Both the position numbers and the translations under genes were made by a program. From Candidatus Gastranaerophilales bacterium (GTDB lineage: Bacteria; Cyanobacteriota; Vampirovibrionia; Gastranaerophilales; Gastranaerophilaceae), in the NCBI GenBank assembly GCA_944324425.1, contig CALUWE010000017.1:1-43098 (forward strand): 43,098 bases of DNA, written 5' to 3'. The notes under the pieces were generated by a model. That model worked only from the letters and a program-made list of their open reading frames with translations. It had not been told where the DNA came from and made no database searches. Numbering within the stretch: position 1 is the stretch's first letter; each line of letters begins with the position of its first letter. Shown piece after piece: positions 6,847 through 14,986 of the stretch.

Positions 6847-8358
6847 ATGGATATTTTTGCCAAAATACTGGTTCTAGATGACGAGGTTATGGTAACAAAA
6901 ACCTTAAAAACCCTTCTTAAATTGGAAGGGTATTCAAATGTGTTTACTTTTAACACCCCCGATGATGCCATAAACTGGTTAAAAGATAACAATTGCTCCG
7001 TTATTATTTCAGATTTTATTATGCCCAAAATGAACGGAATTGAATTTTTAATCAAAGCAAAAGAGCTCCACCCCGATACAACCCAAATTTTATTAACGGG
7101 CTACGCTGACAAAGAAAATGCCATAAGGGCAATTAATGAAGTCGGCATTTTTAAATATATTGAAAAACCTTGGAATAATGACGACATTATTTTAAACATT
7201 AAAAACGGCATAGAGAGAACAAATTTAAAAGTTCAGTTAAAAAATAAAATTGAAGAACTTGAAATTTTAAACAGAAATCTTGAAAACATTGTTGAAAAAA
7301 GAACGGTTGAGCTTAAAACAACAAACAACAAGCTTGAAACAATAATCAAAAATCTGTCCGAAGGGCTTATTGTTCTTGATTTAAACAACAGAGTTGAGCA
7401 ATATAACCCCGCTTCAATTGAAATTTTAAGAATTAAAGAAGATTTATTCGGCAAAAATTTCTTTGAACTTTTAATAAACGAACAAAATCAAAAAACAAGT
7501 TTAAACATAGGTGAAACCTTACACCTAAAGAATTTCAGCGTTGTTGATTACAACAAAAACATAAATGTTCCGATTGAGCTTTCATTGTCAAAAATAGATT
7601 TGGAAAGCGAAACCAAAACAATTGTTTTAATCAGAGATGTTACAAAAGAAAAAGAAAACGAAAGGCTGAAAGACGACTTTATTGCCACCTTAACCCATGA
7701 TCTGAGAACTCCGGTTTTAGCTTCCATTAATGCTCTTGAATTTGCCTTAAACGGAACCTTGGGAGAATTATCGGGAGAACTGAAAAACCTGTTTACAACA
7801 ATGAAAAGAAGCATGGAAGATATGCTCGGGCTTGTAAATGTTTTGTTGGAAGTGTATAGGTATGAATCCAATAAAATGCACCTCGTAAAAACAGATTTTG
7901 ACATTGACGAGCTTATTTCAAACTCCATTCAAGAATTAAAACCCCTATCCGATAAAACAAACCTAAACATTGAATTTGAAAATAAAAACCTTGTCATAAA
8001 TGCGGATAAAAGCGAAATTAAAAGAGTTTTATTCAACATTTTGGGAAATGCAATTAAACATAGTTTTGAAAACGGTAAAATAATAATTAAAACAGAAGAT
8101 ATCGAAGGCAACCTCAAAGTTACCGTGCAGGATTTTGGCGAAGGTTTATCCAAAGAAGATTTAGACGGATTATTTAAAAAATTCCAAAGAGGAAACTCTA
8201 AAAAACGACTGCCTTCAACAGGCCTTGGGCTTTACCTTTCAAGACAAATAATAGAGGCTCATAACGGCGAAATTAAGGCGGAAGGCAAACCAAACGAAGG
8301 CGCAACTTTTACATTTATTTTGAACAAAGCTGTTAAAAATGCAAAGGCGGTTATATAA
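6847..8358 (+). CDS. Receiver-PAS-histidine kinase sensor protein
   Basis: A 503-aa cytoplasmic signalling protein with no membrane segment. Domains in order: a CheY-like receiver (residues 1-120, phosphoacceptor Asp56 in IISDFIMP, conserved Lys107 in EKPW), a coiled coil (about 122-165), a PAS domain (about 165-270), a HisKA dimerisation domain with His284 in THDLRTP, and an ATPase domain with the N box (NILGNAIKHS), G1 (DFGEG) and G2 (TGLGLYLS). The receiver lies at the N-terminus, so kinase output is probably tuned by another kinase or by phosphotransfer. It is first in an operon with a NarL-type regulator (ATG directly after the stop) and a lipoprotein. The regulator is the likely phosphorylation target. 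The signal is unknown. Confidence 0.9.
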   Translation: MDIFAKILVLDDEVMVTKTLKTLLKLEGYSNVFTFNTPDDAINWLKDNNCSVIISDFIMPKMNGIEFLIKAKELHPDTTQILLTGYADKENAIRAINEVGIFKYIEKPWNNDDIILNIKNGIERTNLKVQLKNKIEELEILNRNLENIVEKRTVELKTTNNKLETIIKNLSEGLIVLDLNNRVEQYNPASIEILRIKEDLFGKNFFELLINEQNQKTSLNIGETLHLKNFSVVDYNKNINVPIELSLSKIDLESETKTIVLIRDVTKEKENERLKDDFIATLTHDLRTPVLASINALEFALNGTLGELSGELKNLFTTMKRSMEDMLGLVNVLLEVYRYESNKMHLVKTDFDIDELISNSIQELKPLSDKTNLNIEFENKNLVINADKSEIKRVLFNILGNAIKHSFENGKIIIKTEDIEGNLKVTVQDFGEGLSKEDLDGLFKKFQRGNSKKRLPSTGLGLYLSRQIIEAHNGEIKAEGKPNEGATFTFILNKAVKNAKAVI

Positions 8359-9027
8359 ATGACAAATAATCCTAAAAATATAAGAGTTCTTCTTGTTGAA
8401 GACCATATAATGGCAAGAATGGGAACTGCAATTTTTATTCAAAACACTGAAGGCTTAGAGCTTGTAGGGCAAGCGGAAGACGGGCTTCAGGCTGTTAGTA
8501 TGGCATATAGCCTAAAACCCGATGTAATTTTAATGGATATCGGACTGCCAAAAATTGACGGCATTGAAGCATCTAAAAGAATTAAAGAAAAAGGAATAGA
8601 TTCATCCATTTTAATGTTAACTTCACGCGATAATGAAGATGATGTCTATGCAGCACTTCATGCAGGGGCCGACGGCTACATTATGAAGGGGTGCAATTTA
8701 GATTCCCTTTTGTCTGCCATAAAATCAGTAAGCCAAAAAGCGGCTTGGCTTGACCCCATGATTGCAAGGCTTGTATTATCGGGCATTCAAAAACAAACCG
8801 TAAGCCAAAAAGAAAAAGAAGAAAACATTAATAAATACGGGCTTACAAAAAAAGAACTGGAAGTTTTATCTTTGATTTCAGAAGGATATTCAAACAAAGA
8901 AATTTCTGATAAATTGGTTGTTACAATTTCAACAACAAAAGCCCATGTGCACAACATTTTACAAAAACTGTACGTAACAGACAGAACAAAAGCAACAGTA
9001 AAAGCAAGAAACGAAGGGCTTGTTTAA
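8359..9027 (+). CDS. NarL/FixJ-family response regulator
   Basis: A 222-aa two-domain regulator. The receiver domain has Asp60 in VILMDIGLP plus the switch residues in MLTSRDN and YIMKG. A LuxR-type helix-turn-helix covers residues 160-220 (LTKKELEVLSLISEGYSNKEIS, then VSTTKAHVHNIL-like recognition helix). It begins immediately after the stop of the kinase and its TAATG end overlaps the lipoprotein start, so the three genes are translationally coupled. It is the probable partner of the upstream kinase. A paralogue with the same layout lies at 34808-35509. Confidence 0.93.
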   Translation: MTNNPKNIRVLLVEDHIMARMGTAIFIQNTEGLELVGQAEDGLQAVSMAYSLKPDVILMDIGLPKIDGIEASKRIKEKGIDSSILMLTSRDNEDDVYAALHAGADGYIMKGCNLDSLLSAIKSVSQKAAWLDPMIARLVLSGIQKQTVSQKEKEENINKYGLTKKELEVLSLISEGYSNKEISDKLVVTISTTKAHVHNILQKLYVTDRTKATVKARNEGLV

Positions 9028-10514
9028 TGAAATTTAAAATATTTCTTTTGCTCGGACTATTGTTTTTTTCCGGATGCAGAGCAATTGCGTTTGAGTTTCA
9101 TAATCCTTTTCAAAAAAAGCAAGATATTAAAAAAGAAACAAAAGAACCGATGGTGCACACCGTTGAAGAGTGGATGGAATCTGCAACAAACGTAAAAATG
9201 GATATGCGCCAAAGGGAAGAAAAAAGAATTTACCCCGAAGAAGACGGCACAATTAAAGAAGAATTAATTCCGCCAAAAACCGAAATTCCAAGCTACATTG
9301 AAAGATACAACGTTAATGCGGGAACAAAAGAGCTTGATTTGACAAATCTTCTGAAAGAAAAAATGATAAGGTCTCCGTTCATTTCAGACCCAAGCTTTGA
9401 AAATGCGGTATACTCTGAAATTTATTACTATCCCCAAACAAGACAAGTGGCAAGCACAATGTATTTGATTGAGCTTGATAAACACTTGGGCAAAAAAGAA
9501 AGATTAAACGATGTAAGTGTTTTTGAGCACACAAGATATCCGCTTATATCAACCGCGCTTCCTTATTTAAAAGAAGGTTTTTTTTCGACTTTAACCTTTG
9601 TTGATTTTTCATCCGACGGCAAAAAGTTTGTCGCAAAAGAAAAAAGAGGGTCAAACAAATTCGGCCTTTATGAAACATTTGTCTGGGTATATTTTATAAC
9701 GGATGAAATAAGGGAATTAAATTCCTGCTATATGAACAATCTTGAATTTGCAAACGAAATGAAAGCTTTTAATTCGCTTGCGGAAAACACAACATCAGAT
9801 AATTCACCCTTTAACATACAAGATGAAGGAAGCTTTGATTTTGATTTTAACAAGCTGCAAAGCGTTCCTGAAGCGCCCATTAATTTAAACACCCCGCCAA
9901 ATAAAACCGTTTCCGAAAATAAACCTTCCCAATCAATTAATTCCGAAGAATCTTCCAAAAAGGGAGGAAACACTTCGGAAGGCGAATATGATATGAATTG
10001 GCTAAAAGAAAATGTGGTTGAATTAGACCGCAAAAAAACGGGGCTTGATTACGGAATGAAAGAAGAAGACATTCCAAAAATTGATTACAGAGAAATAAGA
10101 AACTTTATTAAAACGGTTTGGAAAGAAGATTCTAAAACAAGCCCGATAAAATCAAGATGGTATAACAAAGTTCCCGTTGATTTTAGAGTGGATGACCCTT
10201 ATACGGCTAAAAAAAGCAAAGGTTTTGGCGTCAGGTTAACGCTTTTAAACGAATTAATTAAAGCTTATTGGTTTGACAGAGCAAACTTGATTTTAAACTA
10301 TATAAGGTGGGATTTAAAACCATTGGGATTTAATTTAAACAATAAAGATGAAATTATTGTTATTGCTTGGGGCTATGGCAAAGGGGGTGAAGAAGTTTCT
10401 TTGGGCAGATGGGGAGTTGATATAAAAAACGGGCTTCCAAGGTTAATTCCGAACGAAGAACAAGTTCAAATTGAAGCCAATGCCTTTTATATTGAAAGAA
10501 AATTAAACAAATAA
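9027..10514 (+). CDS. Putative lipoprotein of unknown function
   Basis: A 495-aa exported protein. The N-terminus is a short basic, then hydrophobic leader ending FFSGC, a lipobox-like site with Cys17, though Phe at -3 is atypical. The mature part is hydrophilic and rich in Lys/Glu. A Ser/Asn/Glu-rich linker spans about residues 250-330, with globular-looking flanks. I recognise no domain. It starts at a TAATG overlap with the response regulator gene, so it belongs to the signalling operon and may be an envelope sensor or an output of it. tRNA-Val lies convergent just downstream. Confidence 0.75.
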   Translation: MKFKIFLLLGLLFFSGCRAIAFEFHNPFQKKQDIKKETKEPMVHTVEEWMESATNVKMDMRQREEKRIYPEEDGTIKEELIPPKTEIPSYIERYNVNAGTKELDLTNLLKEKMIRSPFISDPSFENAVYSEIYYYPQTRQVASTMYLIELDKHLGKKERLNDVSVFEHTRYPLISTALPYLKEGFFSTLTFVDFSSDGKKFVAKEKRGSNKFGLYETFVWVYFITDEIRELNSCYMNNLEFANEMKAFNSLAENTTSDNSPFNIQDEGSFDFDFNKLQSVPEAPINLNTPPNKTVSENKPSQSINSEESSKKGGNTSEGEYDMNWLKENVVELDRKKTGLDYGMKEEDIPKIDYREIRNFIKTVWKEDSKTSPIKSRWYNKVPVDFRVDDPYTAKKSKGFGVRLTLLNELIKAYWFDRANLILNYIRWDLKPLGFNLNNKDEIIVIAWGYGKGGEEVSLGRWGVDIKNGLPRLIPNEEQVQIEANAFYIERKLNK

Positions 10515-10526
10515 AAAACCCTTATA

Positions 10527-10602
10527 TGGTGGGCGATACAGGGCTCGAACCTGTGACCCCTTGAATGTCGTTCAAGTGCTCTACCAACTGAGCTAATCGC
10601 CC
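10527..10602 (-). tRNA. tRNA-Val(GAC) with C at position 33
   Basis: A complete cloverleaf with encoded CCA. Acceptor GGGCGAT/ATCGCCC, D arm GCTC-AGTTGGTA-GAGC, T arm ACAGG-TTCGAGC-CCTGT. The anticodon stem CTTGA/TCAAG closes a seven-base loop ACGACAT, giving anticodon GAC (valine). Position 33, almost always U, is C here. Unlike tRNA-Ser in this window, the CCA end is encoded. Short inverted repeats (AACCCTT, AAGGGTT) flank the gene. Confidence 0.93.
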
Positions 10603-10637
10603 AAAACAAAGGGTTAAAATTATTTTAACATAAAAAA

Positions 10638-11153
10638 TTATAATTCAAGAAAGCCTGATGTAAAAGTATGACCTTTTTTTGCTTCGCCGAATGCAAAAAT
10701 GTCATATCTCATTCCGTCAGACGAATCCAAAATAAAAAATCCTGCATTGTCGCCGTCTTTTGTTCTTTCTTCAATAAATTTTGAAACGGCTTCTTGTCTT
10801 TCTTGCTTATTTAACCCTTTTTCTTTTATTTCTTTTTGCAGCTGTTTTGCAGCCTCAATATCAGAGCCGGTGCAATAATATATGGCATCTCTTGCTGTCA
10901 AACGATATATTCCCGCCTGTTTCATATATTCTTCACCCATATCTGAATTAGGCTCTTTATAATCCCTGATTGAACTTTTTGCCATCAATAGCATTTTCAT
11001 TTGTTCATTTACGGGATAAACTCTGAAATCGTCTTTTCTGTTAAGGACATCTTCAACCCTTTTTGCTTTTGCAAATTTCCTTTCAATCGGGGTTTGAATT
11101 GAATTTTCCGAAGACAAATAAGCTTTTAAAATCCCTGTAAATGATACCTGCAT
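10638..11153 (-). CDS. Hypothetical protein with N-terminal VSFTG motif
   Basis: A 171-aa soluble protein of unknown family. It begins MQVSFTGILKAYLSSE, and a related AFTG motif occurs near the N-terminus of the 915-aa protein at 3970-6717. The remainder is charged and mostly helical, with a C-terminal segment (GFFILDSSDGMRYDIFAFGEA) that looks like beta strands. No signal peptide, membrane segment or catalytic motif stands out. The start has TAGGAA upstream at fair spacing. It lies leftward between rimO (upstream) and tRNA-Val, all on the minus strand. Confidence 0.75.
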   Translation of the reverse strand: MQVSFTGILKAYLSSENSIQTPIERKFAKAKRVEDVLNRKDDFRVYPVNEQMKMLLMAKSSIRDYKEPNSDMGEEYMKQAGIYRLTARDAIYYCTGSDIEAAKQLQKEIKEKGLNKQERQEAVSKFIEERTKDGDNAGFFILDSSDGMRYDIFAFGEAKKGHTFTSGFLEL

Positions 11154-11210
11154 TATAATTTTTCCTAAACGTAAAATAATTTTCAGTAAATTTACAAAAC
11201 CCCGAAAATT

Positions 11211-12509
11211 TTAAATTTTGCCATAAAGGTCATAATCGGAAAAATTGGTTACTTCAACATCATAAATATCCCCGGGGGTTAGCGGTTTATCTGTTTCAAT
11301 GTAAATCAGCCCGTCTACATCAGGCGCATCTTTATATGTTCTTGCAATTGTAAGCCCGTCAGATTGAATTGTTTCAATAATGGATGGGATTTTTTTGCCT
11401 ATCATTTTTGAATTAAGTTCGTATGAAATTTCTTTTTGAAGTTTTAAAATTTCTTCTTTTCTTTTTTGTTTAACTTTCTTTGGCACTTGCGGTTTTAAGT
11501 TGTATGCGTACGTATTTTTTTCTTTTGAAAATTCAAAAGCGCCAAGCCTATCAAATTTAACATTTTTCACAAAATTATAAAGGTGTTCAAAGTGCTCTTC
11601 GTTTTCTGTGGGGTAGCCTGTAATTAAAGTGGTTCTAACGGCAAGCCCTTCTATTTCATCTCTTAATTTTTTAACAAAATCTTCACCGTTTATAATAGGT
11701 CTTCTCATTGCTTTTAAAATTTCAGGGTGCGAATGCTGAAGCGGAATATCAACATATTTTACCACTCTGTCAATTTCCCTGTATGCTTTTATTAAACCCT
11801 TTGTAAAATTTGTTGGGTAGGTGTATAAAATTCTAATCCAGCTTAAATTTTGAATTTTATCAAGTTCATATAAAAGCTTATCAAGAGAAGGTTTTTTATA
11901 TAAATCTATACCGTAGCTTGAAGTATCCTGCGCAATTAAAACAATTTCGCTAACCCCTTTATCAGCTAGATTTTTTGCTTCACCAACAATATTTTCAATG
12001 GGGCGAGAAGTGAATTTTCCCCTTAATTTTGGAATAACGCAATATCCGCAGGAATAATTGCACCCTTCCGCTATTTTTATATATGAACTTGCACCAACTG
12101 TTATTTGCGCCCTTTGAGTATTTTCAGGGTAAACACAATGCGGGGTTTCAGATACATAATAAAATTCCTTTTCGGTATCTAAAAGGTCTGCAATTTTATC
12201 AATATCTGATGTCCCAATAAATCCGTAAGCTTCGGGGATTAATTTTTTCAGGTGTTTTTTATGTTTTTGAGATAGACACCCCGCAACAATAACTTTTTTT
12301 CCCGTATCAATAAAATCAAAAATGCTTCTTACACTTTCTTCTTCGGCATCAAAAATAAAAGAACAAGTGTTTACTATAATGTAGTCGCAATCTGGGTCAT
12401 ATGCATCTAATGTAATTTCATAGCCTTTTTCAATTAATTTGCCTGAAATTAATTCCGTATCTATTAAATTTTTAGCACACCCATGGTGCACAATTGCGAC
12501 TTTTTTCAT
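11211..12509 (-). CDS. rimO: Ribosomal protein S12 methylthiotransferase RimO
   Basis: A 432-aa radical-SAM methylthiotransferase that modifies an Asp of ribosomal protein S12. The N-terminal UPF0004 domain has the three cluster-binding cysteines Cys11 (HHGCAKN), Cys49 (VNTCSF) and Cys78 (AGCLSQ). The radical SAM motif CNYSCGYC supplies Cys150, Cys154 and Cys157. A C-terminal TRAM domain ends the protein. CAKN and the C-terminal DLYG ending favour RimO over MiaB. A longer reading from TTG at 12545 adds 12 residues, but the ATG at 12509 gives the standard N-terminus MKKVAIVHHGCAKN. It is divergent from the small gene at 12602. Confidence 0.93.
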   Translation of the reverse strand: MKKVAIVHHGCAKNLIDTELISGKLIEKGYEITLDAYDPDCDYIIVNTCSFIFDAEEESVRSIFDFIDTGKKVIVAGCLSQKHKKHLKKLIPEAYGFIGTSDIDKIADLLDTEKEFYYVSETPHCVYPENTQRAQITVGASSYIKIAEGCNYSCGYCVIPKLRGKFTSRPIENIVGEAKNLADKGVSEIVLIAQDTSSYGIDLYKKPSLDKLLYELDKIQNLSWIRILYTYPTNFTKGLIKAYREIDRVVKYVDIPLQHSHPEILKAMRRPIINGEDFVKKLRDEIEGLAVRTTLITGYPTENEEHFEHLYNFVKNVKFDRLGAFEFSKEKNTYAYNLKPQVPKKVKQKRKEEILKLQKEISYELNSKMIGKKIPSIIETIQSDGLTIARTYKDAPDVDGLIYIETDKPLTPGDIYDVEVTNFSDYDLYGKI

Positions 12510-12601
12510 AGTAAAAGTTTTAACAAAAAAATAAAATTCGGGCAATTATTTTACCCGTTTTGTTTTAATTGTTATGTGAAATCAAAAGGAAGGTTTTATT
12601 T

Positions 12602-12988
12602 ATGATGAATAATGTGCCGAATATAACCCAGCCCGTTAATCCGCAAGCTGTATTGCCGGATGCTTCCGATAATGCTTCAAGCTTAGTTGGCTACAACATT
12701 AATAACTACGTTTTTGGCGACTTAAACGGCACAGATACATATACCTCAAACAATCAGGCTCAACCCGTTCAAAATAACCAAATGAACCCGAATGCAACAA
12801 ACCCTATTGTAAATAAAAAATCAAACCCGTTAGTTGGAATTTTAGGGCTTGGCGCACTTATCGGTCTTGGATATGCAGGAATTAAAAAAGCAAAAGGGCA
12901 AAAAATTACATTGCCTAAATTTGAAACAATAAAAACAAAACTAACCGAATTTATAAATAAATTTAAAAAAGAAGGTAAAAAAGCATAA
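12602..12988 (+). CDS. Small single-pass membrane protein, unknown
   Basis: A 128-aa protein starting MMNNVPNITQ. An AAGGAAGG ribosome site at about 12585-12592 fixes the start at 12602 (or 12605). The first 75 residues are Asn/Gln/Pro-rich and probably disordered. A glycine-rich hydrophobic segment follows (NPLVGILGLGALIGLGYAG), then a strongly basic tail ending KKEGKKA. This suggests an anchor with a cationic cytoplasmic end. No known family is recognised. A TTG at 12569 would extend it but has no ribosome site. Confidence 0.75.
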   Translation: MMNNVPNITQPVNPQAVLPDASDNASSLVGYNINNYVFGDLNGTDTYTSNNQAQPVQNNQMNPNATNPIVNKKSNPLVGILGLGALIGLGYAGIKKAKGQKITLPKFETIKTKLTEFINKFKKEGKKA

Positions 12989-13022
12989 TCTGGGTCAAAT
13001 AGCCTAAAATTAAGCTTTTTAG

Positions 13023-13050
13023 TTGATTATTTATAAAAAAACATTATAGT
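13023..13050 (+). promoter_or_regulatory. Promoter of the 203-aa secreted protein
   Basis: TTGATT (13023-13028), a 16-bp spacer, then TATAGT (13045-13050) ending 6 nt before the ATG at 13057. There is no ribosome site, predicting a leaderless message. Confidence 0.55.
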
Positions 13051-13056
13051 TAAAAT

Positions 13057-13668
13057 ATGAGATGTTTTTTTGTAATTGCCGTTATCTTTTTAAGCTTCAA
13101 TTGTGCATATGGCGCAATTGACGATAATATTGACTACAATTTTATAAATAACGCATTTACAGACCCAAACCCCACAACAAACAAAGAATTTGAAGACGTT
13201 ATGGACAAGTTGGAAAACCCGAAAGAAGGCTTTTTCACTAAAGTTTTTAAATTCTTTGAAAAAGATAAAATTAAATATGATAAAGAATTAAAAACAAGAT
13301 ACGCTAACCCCAATAATCAACCGACAAGAATAAAAGACGTTCCGGAAGAAAAGCCCACAATTTTAATTACGGCAGAAAGTTACGATTCAAAAGGAAACAA
13401 AGTTGATGTCGGGTATTATCAGGTAGAATTTAAAAAGGAAAACGGCAAATATTTTCTTGAATTAATGCAAGGTGCAAACAAGCATATTGCAACTTTAATT
13501 GCACGGGAAATAGATGAAGACGACAAAGCTCCGAGCATTGTCTACGGCAGAGCGGAAGCCTTGAATAACGGTTATATCAAAGTGGTTTACGCCAATTTGG
13601 ATTTAACACTTTTAGGGTTTTTAAAAATAAAAGAACAGCCAAAAAAAACTTTTGAACCCATTTATTAA
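13057..13668 (+). CDS. Secreted or periplasmic protein, unknown
   Basis: A 203-aa protein with a clear Sec signal peptide, [19 protein letters not shown], with cleavage likely after AYG or YGA. The Cys at 16 is not in a good lipobox. The mature protein is charged, with a helical N-terminal part and a C-terminal part rich in beta-type segments ([24 protein letters not shown]). No family is recognised. It ends just before a glycosyltransferase on the same strand but has its own promoter. Confidence 0.75.
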   Translation: MRCFFVIAVIFLSFNCAYGAIDDNIDYNFINNAFTDPNPTTNKEFEDVMDKLENPKEGFFTKVFKFFEKDKIKYDKELKTRYANPNNQPTRIKDVPEEKPTILITAESYDSKGNKVDVGYYQVEFKKENGKYFLELMQGANKHIATLIAREIDEDDKAPSIVYGRAEALNNGYIKVVYANLDLTLLGFLKIKEQPKKTFEPIY

Positions 13669-13736
13669 TTTATTTGTTAAATTTGAACCAAGAGGCTTTT
13701 TTTGTTATCATTTTTTTAGTATTTGGAGTATTTAAA

Positions 13737-14528
13737 ATGATAAACGGAAAAAAGATAGTTGTTGTCATGCCGGCATACAACGCCGAAAAAACGCTTGAAA
13801 TCACATATAAAGAAATTTACAGAGATTTTGTCGATAAAGTTATTTTGGTGGATGACAATTCATCCGATAACACAAAAGAAGTTGCAAAAAACCTAAACAT
13901 TACAACAATTGTCCATAAGAAAAACTTAGGCTACGGGGGAAATCAAAAATCTTGCTATTTGGCAGCCCTAAAAGAAGATGCCGACATTGTAATTATGGTT
14001 CACCCCGATTATCAATATACCCCGAAATTAATTCCTGCAATGGCTTCTATGATAGCATTCGGCGAATATGATGCGGTTATTGCATCAAGAATGTTAACAA
14101 ATTCCGCCCTAAAAGGCGGCATGCCTTTGTATAAATTCATTGCAAATAAATGTTTAACACTATTTCAAAACATTTTTATGGGGCAAAATTTATCTGAATA
14201 CCATACAGGTTTCAGAGCGTTTTCAAAAGATGTTCTGAAAACTTTGCCCTTAAATGAATGCGATAACGATTTTGTTTTTGATAATGAAATGCTTGCTTTA
14301 ATTTTTTACTATGGCTTTTCAGTTGGTGAAATTTCTTGTCCTACAAAATATTTCCCCGATGCAAGTTCAATTAACCTAAAAAGGTCTATTAAATATGGTT
14401 TTGGCGTTTTAGGAGTCAGCCTTTCATATTTTCTTGCAAGACTTTCAATTTTTAAAACAAAAATATTCAAAAAAGACGCTAAAAAACTTAATTTAGAAGA
14501 TAACATTGAATATTATCATCATGAATAA
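13737..14528 (+). CDS. Family 2 glycosyltransferase (dolichol-phosphate mannose synthase-like)
   Basis: A 263-aa GT-A fold transferase that would move a nucleotide-activated sugar to a lipid or glycan acceptor at the inner membrane. [13 protein letters not shown] opens the nucleotide-binding fold. VDDNSSDNT at about 38-46 is the family signature, HPDYQY holds the metal-binding acid region, and HTGFRAF is the conserved acceptor-site motif. No full transmembrane helix follows, so it is a soluble DPM1-type form. The start ATG at 13737 has GGAG upstream; a TTG at 13674 would add an implausible leader. The hairpin at 14535-14555 follows the stop. Confidence 0.88.
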   Translation: MINGKKIVVVMPAYNAEKTLEITYKEIYRDFVDKVILVDDNSSDNTKEVAKNLNITTIVHKKNLGYGGNQKSCYLAALKEDADIVIMVHPDYQYTPKLIPAMASMIAFGEYDAVIASRMLTNSALKGGMPLYKFIANKCLTLFQNIFMGQNLSEYHTGFRAFSKDVLKTLPLNECDNDFVFDNEMLALIFYYGFSVGEISCPTKYFPDASSINLKRSIKYGFGVLGVSLSYFLARLSIFKTKIFKKDAKKLNLEDNIEYYHHE

Positions 14529-14534
14529 ACAAAA

Positions 14535-14555
14535 GGCGCCTTATTCTAAGGCGCC
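14535..14555. terminator. Bidirectional hairpin between convergent genes
   Basis: A perfect 9-bp stem, GGCGCCTTA with TAAGGCGCC, and a 3-nt loop lie between the glycosyltransferase and the convergent CopG-type gene. An A run on the left would act as a U tract for the leftward gene; the right side has no clear T tract. Confidence 0.7.
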
Positions 14556-14599
14556 CTACATTTAGTTGTTCTCTTTTCTCCGCATAAATACTAATTCTT

Positions 14600-14794
14600 T
14601 TAATCCAACAAGGCTTCTAAAATTGATGCATTCTTTGTTGCTAATGTGTTTTCTCTGATTTTTGATCTGTGGATGTATGTTCTTAATGCTTCTCTGATTA
14701 ATTCTGAACGTGAACGATTTTCACCTTCTGCAATTTGATCGATTTCATCTAAAAATTTTTCGGGCATTGAAATTAAAACTCTAGCCATTTTCAT
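14600..14794 (-). CDS. CopG/ribbon-helix-helix DNA-binding protein
   Basis: A 64-aa protein with the ribbon-helix-helix pattern: the beta strand RVLISMPEKFLDEID, helix A, then RSRSELIREALRTYI as the second helix, typical of CopG, ParD and MazE-type antitoxins. A GGAGA ribosome site precedes the ATG. A C-terminal tail of about 20 residues could bind a partner, but no toxin-like ORF adjoins it on either side. It is best treated as an orphan regulator. The AT-rich upstream region (14795-14950) probably holds its promoter. Confidence 0.85.
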   Translation of the reverse strand: MKMARVLISMPEKFLDEIDQIAEGENRSRSELIREALRTYIHRSKIRENTLATKNASILEALLD

Positions 14795-14947
14795 ATTCTC
14801 CTTTTTTATTATTTCTCTCTGTCTCTTTGGGGATTTTGTTTTTTCCTCTCGTACTTATATAAAGATTTTTTATTTAAAAAAATTGCCTTTTTTATATTGT
14901 TTTTATATATTTTGTGTTACAAAACTTAATAAAAGCTAAAAAGCCGC

Positions 14948-14974
14948 AAAAAGGCCCGCTTTTGGCGGGCTTAA
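14948..14974 (-). terminator. Terminator of the dCMP deaminase/amidohydrolase operon
   Basis: Read leftward, GCCCGC and GCGGGC form a hairpin followed by a T run, directly after the stop of the amidohydrolase gene. Confidence 0.85.
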
Positions 14975-14986
14975 AAAAATTTAAAT

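Noticed and set aside
12510-12545. Longer RimO start (TTG at 12545)
   Set aside because: The ATG at 12509 gives the standard N-terminus, and the extra residues match nothing in the family.
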